A stretch of 20,103 bases of DNA from JANNRR01 sp031401675 (GTDB lineage: Bacteria; Pseudomonadota; Alphaproteobacteria; Rhodobacterales; Rhodobacteraceae), in assembly GCA_031401675.1 (NCBI GenBank), contig JANNRR010000066.1, positions 1 to 20,103 on the forward strand. Direction: 5' to 3'. Under the pieces are notes generated by a model that saw nothing but the letters and a program-made list of their open reading frames with translations, was not told where the DNA came from and made no database searches. The position numbers and the translations under genes are program-made. Below, one piece after another: positions 14,656 to 20,103 of this stretch. Each line of letters starts with the position of its first letter. The stretch's first letter is position 1.

Positions 14656-16299
14656 ATGAAGGTCGATCTGTACAATCGCGTGGTTGCGGGGCAAATGAGC
14701 CGCCGTGGACTGTTGAAGGGCGCGGCAAGCCTTGGGGTGATGGCGGCTGCGGCAGGTGCCGGCCTTGGTGCCATGACGCGCAAGGTGATGGCCGAGGGCC
14801 ATATCCGCGGCGAGATTCTGAAGATTCCGGGCGTGGGCGCAGGCTCGCCGACCGATGCCGACTGGCAGAAGGTCGGCGAAATGACCCTGGCGGCCACCAA
14901 GGCAAATGTCGCCGAAGGCGAGTTTGCCGGAGTCGAGCTGACCTTCATGGGTCTGAACAACCAGAACCTGCACAACGTGCTTTTCCGTGGCTTCCTGAAA
15001 CCGTGGGAGGCCTATACCGGGGCCAAGATCAACTGGATCGACCTGGCGCAGGCCGACTATAACCCGCGCCTGCAGCAATCCATCGCCACCGGCACCGTCG
15101 ATTTCGACATCATCGAGATGGGGGCACCGTTCGAGGGCGACACCGCCGGCAAGGGGCTGCTGGACGAGATGCCCGACTGGGTCAAGACCCAGATCGACAT
15201 GGACGATTACGTGAACTATCTGAAAGCCCCGGTCGGAACCTGGGCCGGCAAGACCTACCGCATCACCATCGACGGTGACTGCCACACCTTTGCCTATCGC
15301 AAGGATTACTTCGGCGAAGGTTCGGTTTCCGGCATGGCCGAGGCGCCGACGACCTGGCAGCAGGTTCAGGAGGTTTCCAAGGCGCTGGCAGGCAAGACCG
15401 ATCCGATGACAGGCAGCCCGGCCTACGGTTTCCTTGACCCGCTGAAAGGTTGGGGCGGTTTCGGTTTTTACTTCCTAGAGGACCGCGCCTCGGCCTATGC
15501 CAAGCATCCGTCCGATCCGGCCTGGCTGTTCGACGCCGACACCATGAAGCCGCGGGTCAACAACCCGGCCTGGGTGCAGGCGATCCAGGATGTGATGGAT
15601 ACGATGTCTGTTCTTCCTCCCGACCAGATCAACGCCGATCCGGGCACAACCGCATTCCAGCAGTTCCTGGCTGGTACCGGTTCGATGATCTGCTGGTGGG
15701 GCGATGTCGGTTCCAACGCGCGCACGTCCGACACTTCGGTGGTCGGCGACGTCGTCGGCTTCTCGATCAACCCCGGCTCGGACAAGGTCTACAACTCGGC
15801 CGCCGGTGCCTGGGAAACCCCGGCCACGCCGAATTTTGCCCCGAACATGGCCTATCTCGGCTGGGGCATCTATGTCACCAACCGGGTCTCAGGCGATGAG
15901 AAGAAGCGCAAGGCGGCATGGTCGGCGGCGGCCCATCTGGGCGGCAAGGACATCAGCCTGTGGATGGCAGCCTATCCGTCGGGCTTCCAGCCCTACCGCA
16001 ACTCGCACTTCCAGTATGACGAATGGGAAGCGGCGGGCTATGACCGGGCCTTCATCGAGGACTACCTCGGCTCCAACGCCGACAGCTACAACCACCCGAA
16101 CGCGGCAATCGAGCCGCGCATCCCCGGCATCTTCCAGTACTATTCGGTGGCCGAAGACGAACTGGCCAAGATCTACGCCGGGCAGTACGCATCGGCGCAG
16201 GAAGGCGCGGACGCGATTGCCGCTGCCTGGGACAAGATCACCGACCAGATCGGCCGTGACAGCCAGATTGCGCTGTACAAGGCCAGCCTGGGGATGTGA
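14656..16299 (+). CDS. Sugar ABC transporter solute-binding protein, Tat-exported
   Basis: A periplasmic extracellular solute-binding protein (family 1 type, carbohydrate) of 547 residues. The N-terminus carries a Tat signal: SRRGLLKG with R16-R17, an Ala/Gly hydrophobic core to about residue 40, and a likely cleavage at VMA|EG near residue 46. The mature part shows features usual for CUT1 binding proteins: an early FRGFLKPWEAYTGAKI segment, TGTVDFDIIEMGAP, TYRITIDGDCHTFAYRKDYF, and Trp/Tyr-rich stretches (CWWGDVG, LGWGIYVTN) that stack on sugars. At 547 residues it is longer than the common 420. ATG 14656 has GGAGG 7 bases upstream. It is transcribed alone and ends at a strong terminator; it is presumed partner of the divergent ATPase. 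Ligand unknown. Confidence 0.92.
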   Translation: MKVDLYNRVVAGQMSRRGLLKGAASLGVMAAAAGAGLGAMTRKVMAEGHIRGEILKIPGVGAGSPTDADWQKVGEMTLAATKANVAEGEFAGVELTFMGLNNQNLHNVLFRGFLKPWEAYTGAKINWIDLAQADYNPRLQQSIATGTVDFDIIEMGAPFEGDTAGKGLLDEMPDWVKTQIDMDDYVNYLKAPVGTWAGKTYRITIDGDCHTFAYRKDYFGEGSVSGMAEAPTTWQQVQEVSKALAGKTDPMTGSPAYGFLDPLKGWGGFGFYFLEDRASAYAKHPSDPAWLFDADTMKPRVNNPAWVQAIQDVMDTMSVLPPDQINADPGTTAFQQFLAGTGSMICWWGDVGSNARTSDTSVVGDVVGFSINPGSDKVYNSAAGAWETPATPNFAPNMAYLGWGIYVTNRVSGDEKKRKAAWSAAAHLGGKDISLWMAAYPSGFQPYRNSHFQYDEWEAAGYDRAFIEDYLGSNADSYNHPNAAIEPRIPGIFQYYSVAEDELAKIYAGQYASAQEGADAIAAAWDKITDQIGRDSQIALYKASLGM

Positions 16300-16355
16300 C
16301 GCGAACCGGGACGCAGGCGGGACCGCCTGCGCCAAACGCCCTAACGACATGGAAG

Positions 16356-16386
16356 AACGGCGCGCAGGGGTCTGCGCGCCGTTTGT
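16356..16386 (+). terminator. Rho-independent-type terminator after the solute-binding protein gene
   Basis: AACGGCGCGCAG (16356-16367) pairs perfectly over 12 bp with CTGCGCGCCGTT (16372-16383) around a GGGT loop and is followed by TGTTGTC. The T-tract is short, as is common in high-GC genomes. It lies 57 bases after the stop codon and shows that the transcript ends there, with no permease genes downstream. The A-rich arm could also serve the convergent gene at 16413. Confidence 0.75.
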
Positions 16387-16412
16387 TGTCGGGGTGGGCG
16401 AAGGGCCGCGGA

Positions 16413-17009
16413 TCAGCGTCGCAACAGCGTGGCAATGCCAAGCCTGTCGGACATCAGCCCGCCCCCGGCGATGGCCGATCTGCCCGCGCGCGGTTGCGAC
16501 ACCAGTTTCATCGGCCAGAACACCTTTGACATATGGGCCCCACCCCGGATTGCCAAAGTGCGCGGGCGGCTTTGCATCACCGGATTTGCGCCGAAGATAT
16601 GGCCGTGCGGGGCGCGGGCGAAGGGGTTCGACAGCAGCGGCGCACCGTTCATGACCGAGCCGCCATGCTCCATGCTCGGGTATTCCTGGGCGTCTTCATC
16701 CTCATCGGCCAAGCCGACATGGATCGAGGCGTGCCGGTTGACGATCTTGATTGCGGTGCGCGCCGCACCCGCCGGATTGAAGCCAAGCTGAACGATCAGC
16801 AAGGCCTTGCCGGTCTTCATCGCCTTGCCATAGGCGGCGGCGGTGGCGGATACGCGCGCCGCTTTCATCGCGGCGTCGGCACCGCCATTTGCGGCGGCGA
16901 GGATCACCAGGATTGCGTCCGCGTTGATGCCACCGTTGGCAAGAGCTGCAACAACGGCCTGTGCGGCGGCGGCGGCGTCAGGAAAGAGTCGGGTGATGAT
17001 CGTGGTCAT
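16413..17009 (-). CDS. Unrecognised 198-residue protein
   Basis: I do not recognise this protein. Its first 95 residues begin MTTIITRLFPDAAAAAQAV and alternate Ala-rich helices with beta-like stretches (AILVILAAA, KALLIVQLGF, AIKIVNRHASIHVGL). That resembles the small alpha/beta domains of some stress-linked proteins, but this is a guess. An acidic linker DEDEDAQEY (about residues 101-109) leads to a Gly/Pro/Arg/Met-rich tail that looks unstructured. There is no signal peptide or clear membrane helix. The ATG at 17009 has AGGTG 5 bases upstream, and reading-frame integrity over 597 bases with normal third-position GC supports a real gene. It follows the decayed pucC on the same strand after a 74-base gap, so it may once have been its downstream partner. 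Confidence 0.65.
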   Translation of the reverse strand: MTTIITRLFPDAAAAAQAVVAALANGGINADAILVILAAANGGADAAMKAARVSATAAAYGKAMKTGKALLIVQLGFNPAGAARTAIKIVNRHASIHVGLADEDEDAQEYPSMEHGGSVMNGAPLLSNPFARAPHGHIFGANPVMQSRPRTLAIRGGAHMSKVFWPMKLVSQPRAGRSAIAGGGLMSDRLGIATLLRR

Positions 17010-17083
17010 GTGGCACCTGGTATCCTTTTGGCCCTGAGGAAAGGAACGGAGTGCGGTTCAGCGTGTTGTTCCGGTGATTTCTG

Positions 17084-18240
17084 TCAACTGGCACTGCCAT
17101 CGGCAAACCTGTCTTGCGGTCGTTCCGGTTCCGCAGTCGCGGGCGGGCGTCCCCAAAGCGGAAACGCCAGCAGAAGCGCCAGTACCAGCGGGCCGATCTC
17201 CAGCATGAAGACCAGCACATAGGCCTGCGACGGCGAAGCACCTGCCGCCGTGTTCACCATCACGGCATCGCGCATCATGCCGCCCAAGGCAATCGCCAAT
17301 CCCGCCGCCGTGGTCTGCACCGCACCCCAGGCCCCGAGCGACAGCCCGATCTGCCCGCGCGGCGCCGAGCGCATCGTGGCCGTCAGGGTGCCATGCCCGA
17401 ACAGACCGGCTCCAAAGCCTGCCGCGACCGTGGCCGTGATCAGCACCGGCACTGAGAGTATCCCGGCCGACCATATGACAAGGCCAAAAGCCGGAACGAG
17501 GACCGCAGCACCATAGATCGCCACATTCATCGGGCGCGCGCCGCCACGGCCGAGCCAGCGCGATGCCAGGCCGAAGCCGACAAGACTGCCCATCGCCAGA
17601 TAGACCGTCAGCCGCGTGGTTTCTGCCCCCGACATCTGCAGGACCTGACCGCCGAACGGCTCCATCAACACATCGGCCATGCCAAACCCCGCCGTGCCAA
17701 AGGCGATGATCACCAGAAGCCGGATCATGCCGGGGCGTTCGGAAAGCCGCGCCCAGGCTTCGGCGAAGCTGGGTTCAGGCCCGCGCGGCGCATTGCCGCG
17801 CACCCGGTCACGCGCCTCCTGTTTCCACATTGCCGCGCCGTTCAACACCACGGTGACGACGGCAGAATCCTGGATTACCAGGACAAGCCGGCCAGGCGAG
17901 TAGTTTTCCAACAGCGCGCCAAAGACATAGCTGCTGACGATCATGCCGGCCAGCAGACTGACATACATCAGACCCACCACCTTCGGCAGGTCGGATTCAG
18001 GCACCAGGTCCGTTGCCACCGCCAGGCCGACGGTTTGCACCATGTGCACACCTGCGCCCACCAGCAAGAAGGCCAGCGCGGCAGCGCCAACATGCTGCCG
18101 ACCAGCGGGGCGGGCACGCTCAATTCGACGATCATCACCCGGTTCAGCGTGCCGACCATCAGCACCAACGCCATGCCGACGGTTACCTGAAACAGCGACA
18201 GCCGAAGCAGGCGCTCCAGCGGCAGATCATCGGTAAACGT
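17084..18240 (-). pseudogene. pucC: Broken pucC-like (BCD/LhaA/PucC family) transporter gene
   Basis: This gene once encoded a 12-helix MFS protein of the PucC/LhaA family, needed for assembling light-harvesting complexes or moving bacteriochlorophyll in purple bacteria. Frame one (about 18240 down to 18085) reads DDLPLERLLRLSLFQVTVG, then MALVLMVGTLNRVMIVELS, then VPAPLVGSMLAL, the classic first helix. Frame two (about 18080 to 17084) reads AALAFLLVGAGVHMVQTVG onward to a normal C-terminus (PPATAEPERPQDRF). Compared with family members as I recall them, roughly 80 residues are missing at the junction near 18075-18085 and the reading frame shifts there. The extreme N-terminus and start codon are also gone, replaced at 18241-18255 by the end of an IS66-type element. 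It is certainly non-functional as written unless a sequencing error is involved. Confidence 0.85.
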
Positions 18241-18252
18241 CCGGTCTGACCG

Positions 18253-18486
18253 TTACCCGTTCCATCGCCAAGGGAGCAGATCGTCGACTTTGGTGATCTT
18301 GTAGTCTGGAATGCGCGCGAGGGTGTCGGCGAGCCATGCGTTTGGATCGACGGCGTTGAGCTTGGCCGTTTCGATCAGGGTGTAGGCGATGGCGGCGGCC
18401 TTGCCGCCTGCCTCGGAACCGACGAAGAGGTAGTTCTTCCGCCCGAGTGCAATTGCGCGCATGCCGCGTTCAGCGGTGTTGTTATC
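18253..18486 (-). pseudogene. tnpC: IS66 TnpC transposase, C-terminal piece
   Basis: The minus strand reads DNNTAERGMRAIALGRKNYL, then FVGSEAGGKAAAIAYTLIET, then AKLNAVDPNAWLADTLARIP, ending LLPWRWNG and a TAA stop. This is the C-terminal 78 residues of an IS66-family DDE transposase, and NNTAER contains the third catalytic residue (Glu). Upstream of the GAT codon the frame continues into unrelated IS110 sequence. The matching N-terminal side resumes at 19959 beyond the IS110 insertion. Confidence 0.9.
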
Positions 18487-18540
18487 GGGCATGCTGTTAT
18501 CGACGCTCCTCAAACGGGCTGCAGCTTTGACTTTGTCATG

Positions 18541-18715
18541 GTAGAGTTGCCGTGTCGGGACAGGGGCGTCGGAGTGCGAAGAAGCGGGCAGGCCGAATTG
18601 ACTTTGAGCTGCGAGCTCGCGTTGTTATCTGGCCGCCCCTGCGACTATCCCGTCTGCGCCGCGAGCGCGTATCCGTAGATGTCGCACAGCCCGCGCACTC
18701 CTCCATCAACAACGG
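18541..18715 (+). ncRNA. Candidate IS110 bridge RNA
   Basis: The non-coding left end of the IS110 element precedes the recombinase ATG. Visible structure: CAGGGGCG (18561-18568) pairs with CGCCCCTG (18634-18641), extendable by CGGGA (18556-18560) with TCCCG (18648-18652). Alternatively, GCTGCGA (18608-18614) pairs with TCGC (18682-18685) plus AGC (18688-18690) across a 2-base bulge. The second pairing encloses GTTGTTATC (18621-18629), identical to the left target plus core, and AGATG (18677-18681), complementary to the first five bases of the right target. That is the layout of an IS621-type target-binding loop. The two pairings exclude each other in part, ends are approximate, and the call rests on family knowledge plus these matches. 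Confidence 0.5.
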
Positions 18716-18727
18716 GGAGGGTTTTGA

Positions 18728-19930
18728 ATGCGGTCGATCGGAATGGATGTGCATCGAAGTTTTGCGCAAGTCGCGGTTTTTGATCGGGGCAAGGTCACGG
18801 CAGAATTCCGGGTGGAACTCGATTACGACGCAGTTGTGACGTTCGGGCAGAAGCTTCGAAAAGATGACGAAGTGATCCTGGAGGCGACTGGAAACACCTC
18901 GGCCATCGTAAGGTTGCTGACGCCGTTCGTGGCCAGGGTCGTGATCGCGAACCCACTTCAGGTGAAGGCCATTGCCCACGCGCGCGTGAAGACCGACAAG
19001 GTCGACGCGAAGATTCTGGCGCAGCTTCATGCCGCCGGCTTCTTGCCAGAGGTCTGGGCCGCGGATGACGATACCCTGAACCTGCGTCGTCTCGTGTCGG
19101 AGCGCGCGGCGCTCGTGCGATCGGTGCGACGGGTGAAGAGCCGGGTTCAGGCCGTTCTCCACGCCAATCTCGTGCCCAAATACTCGGGACATCTGTTCGG
19201 CAAGGGCGGCCGGGACTGGCTCTCGACGGCCCCGTTGCCCAAGGCAGAGCGCGACCTCCTCGCCCGCCATCTCGATGAACTGGACTGGCTGAACGGCAAG
19301 CTGGAAAAGCTGGATGGTACCATGGCGCAAATCTCGCTCGACGACGCTCGCACGCGCAAGCTGATGACGATCGCCGGCATCAGTTCCGTGGTTGCCACGG
19401 CGGTGATCGCCGCCATTGGCGACATCTCCCGGTTCCCGACGCCCGACAGGCTTGCGAGCTACTTTGGCTTGACCCCGCGGGTGCGCCAGTCCGGCGATCG
19501 CGGCGCAATCCATGGCCGCATCTCGAAGCAGGGAAACGCGGTCGCCAGAACGATGCTGATCGAAGCCGCCTGGTCGGCCGCGTCGGTTCCGGGACCGTTG
19601 CGTGCCTTCTTTCTCCGGATCAAGGACCGCAAGGGCCTCAACGTCGCGGCGGTCGCCACCGCGCGCAAGATCGCAAACCTGATCTGGCAGTTGCTGACCA
19701 AGGAGGCACCCTACAGATGGGCCCGGCCCGCCTTTGTCGCCATGAAGATGCGCAAGCTTGAACTGCGTGCAGGCGCTGCCAGAGCACATGGGCCAGCGGG
19801 TCCCGGCCGCGACTACTGGATCAAGGAAATCCGTCATCGAGAGATGGAGCTCGTCGCACAGGCAGAGGCAGCCTACGCGGCCATGGTCGCAGCCTGGAGA
19901 GACAGGCCACCAAAACCGCAAAAGGGCTGA
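18728..19930 (+). CDS. IS110-family transposase (DEDD bridge-RNA-guided recombinase)
   Basis: The recombinase of the IS110 element, 400 residues. The N-terminal RuvC-like DEDD domain shows MDVHRSFAQVAVFD (D7), LEATGN (E52) and VKTDKVDAKILAQL (D90, D93). A helical linker (about residues 110-205) contains the expected coiled segment. The C-terminal Tnp_20-type domain reads LMTIAGISSVVATAVIAAIG, then FPTPDRLASYFGLTPRV and QSGDRGAIHGRISKQGN, ending in a helix ARTMLIEAAWSA that carries the expected catalytic Ser region. GGAGG lies 7 bases upstream of ATG 18728. All domains are complete, so the element may be active. A tail of about 60 residues after the core domain (from TKEAPYRWARP) is somewhat longer than in minimal members. 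Confidence 0.95.
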   Translation: MRSIGMDVHRSFAQVAVFDRGKVTAEFRVELDYDAVVTFGQKLRKDDEVILEATGNTSAIVRLLTPFVARVVIANPLQVKAIAHARVKTDKVDAKILAQLHAAGFLPEVWAADDDTLNLRRLVSERAALVRSVRRVKSRVQAVLHANLVPKYSGHLFGKGGRDWLSTAPLPKAERDLLARHLDELDWLNGKLEKLDGTMAQISLDDARTRKLMTIAGISSVVATAVIAAIGDISRFPTPDRLASYFGLTPRVRQSGDRGAIHGRISKQGNAVARTMLIEAAWSAASVPGPLRAFFLRIKDRKGLNVAAVATARKIANLIWQLLTKEAPYRWARPAFVAMKMRKLELRAGAARAHGPAGPGRDYWIKEIRHREMELVAQAEAAYAAMVAAWRDRPPKPQKG

Positions 19931-19959
19931 GAAAGGGGCTGTTCAACAACATCCGTGTC

Positions 19960-20103
19960 CATCTCAAGGATGTCGTGGTCGAGGTAGGGGCGCAGACGTT
20001 CCATCCGGGTGAGGGCGTAGCGGATTGCTCCGGCCAGCGGGGATTTGCCTGAGATCGTGGTGAGTTGCATGGCCAGCCATCGCTCCAGGTCGTCGAAGAC
20101 CGG
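19960..20103 (-). pseudogene. tnpC: IS66 TnpC transposase, piece N-terminal to the IS110 insertion
   Basis: The minus strand from the window edge reads PVFDDLERWLAMQLTTISGK, then SPLAGAIRYALTRMERLRPY, then LDHDILEMD, after which the frame runs into IS110 sequence. This is the segment of an IS66 TnpC immediately ahead of its catalytic Glu motif. Joined with the piece at 18486-18253 it forms an uninterrupted C-terminal half. The gene continues off the right end of the window. Confidence 0.88.

Larger units (their letters stand above)
18487..19959 (+). mobile_element. IS110-family insertion sequence, complete, 1473 bp with one core copy
   Basis: The boundaries come from the host gene. Left flank ends GTTGTTA-TC at 18486, and right flank begins TC-CATCTC at 19958. 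Joining them through a single TC gives, on the minus strand, GAG ATG GAT AAC AAC ACC (EMDNNT), the conserved IS66 TnpC motif in frame. The element therefore has a 2-bp core (TC) at each end, no longer target duplication and no obvious terminal inverted repeats, as expected for the IS110 group. The left end before the recombinase gene is long (241 bases) and the right end short (27 bases), the layout of IS110-group elements that encode a bridge RNA at the left end. Confidence 0.85.
18241..20103 (-). mobile_element. IS66-family element (3' part), interrupted by IS110
   Basis: The 3' end of an IS66-family element abuts the truncated pucC and runs past the right window edge. Its only visible gene is tnpC, in two pieces (18253-18486 and 19960-20103). 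Just outside the tnpC stop is the small palindrome CGGTCTGACCG (18242-18252), which may belong to the terminal repeat. The exact end and the 8-bp target duplication cannot be fixed without the other end. Confidence 0.7.

Noticed and set aside
17968..18174. 68-codon minus-strand frame as a separate small membrane protein
   Set aside because: Its first half is the first helix of PucC and the second half is an out-of-frame reading of the next PucC segment. It is part of the pseudogene.
18480..18502. Direct repeat TGTTATCG (18480-18487 and 18495-18502) as a target-site duplication
   Set aside because: The second copy lies inside the element and the first straddles the mapped boundary. The IS66 reading frame fixes the junction at the TC core instead. 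I keep it only as an oddity.
18536..19921. Minus-strand frame of 461 codons
   Set aside because: Antisense to the complete IS110 transposase; no recognisable domain.
19942..19957. Hybrid promoter across the right-end/left-end junction of the IS110 circle (TTCAAC with TGTTAT at 18495-18500)
   Set aside because: Such junction promoters exist in the family, but here the boxes are weak and the spacing would be 20 bases.
1..20103. CRISPR arrays, tRNA or rRNA genes, and phage structural genes
   Set aside because: I saw no regularly spaced repeats, no cloverleaf-like sequence with a CCA-end context, and no phage-like proteins.

Overview
The window is high-GC DNA with short or overlapping gene spacing. 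It looks like a chromosomal region of an alphaproteobacterium, most likely of the Rhodobacterales (Rhodobacter/Paracoccus relatives). The reasons are protein character, a decayed pucC-type gene of the light-harvesting assembly family, -10 boxes of the TAGGCT type, and a Lys-rich microprotein of a kind I recall from alphaproteobacteria. This placement is inference, since no rRNA or tRNA lies in the window.

Left part (1-7707). A partial IS630-type transposase start sits at the left edge (minus). It is followed by a single-domain response regulator and a glucokinase (both minus), a 45-residue Lys-rich small protein (plus), an agmatinase-family ureohydrolase (minus), a phytanoyl-CoA dioxygenase-family oxygenase (plus), and a class I glutamine amidotransferase (minus, TTG start) divergent from guaB (plus). 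An aldo-keto reductase of the aldose/L-fucose dehydrogenase type (minus) closes the section.

Middle (7708-16412). This is a carbohydrate or nucleoside utilisation locus. A plus-strand operon with overlapping stop and start codons encodes a BtpA/SgcQ TIM-barrel protein, an M42 (SgcX-like) metallopeptidase and an FGGY kinase. Facing it is a tightly packed minus-strand operon for an MsmK/UgpC-type ABC ATPase, an SGNH hydrolase, a RbsD/FucU sugar mutarotase and a ribokinase-family kinase. A Tat-exported solute-binding protein diverges from the ATPase and ends at a strong terminator. No permease gene is present. Uptake, ring mutarotation, deacylation, phosphorylation and aldose oxidation form a coherent but unassigned catabolic pathway.

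Right part (16413-20103). An unrecognised 198-residue protein is followed by a pucC pseudogene that has lost its N-terminus and about 80 internal residues. At the pucC 5' end lies an IS66-family element whose tnpC is split by an IS110-family element. Removing 18487-19959 (the element plus one TC dinucleotide) restores the conserved TnpC motif LEMDNNTAERGMR in frame, so the IS110 boundaries can be set to the base. The 241 bases between that left end and the IS110 recombinase gene carry a candidate bridge RNA. One strand matches the left target plus core (9 nt, ending exactly at the core) and a second matches the complement of the first 5 nt of the right target, together the 14-nt format known from IS621. 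This is the most interesting signal in the window: an IS110 element apparently guided to the catalytic-motif codons of another transposon's transposase gene.
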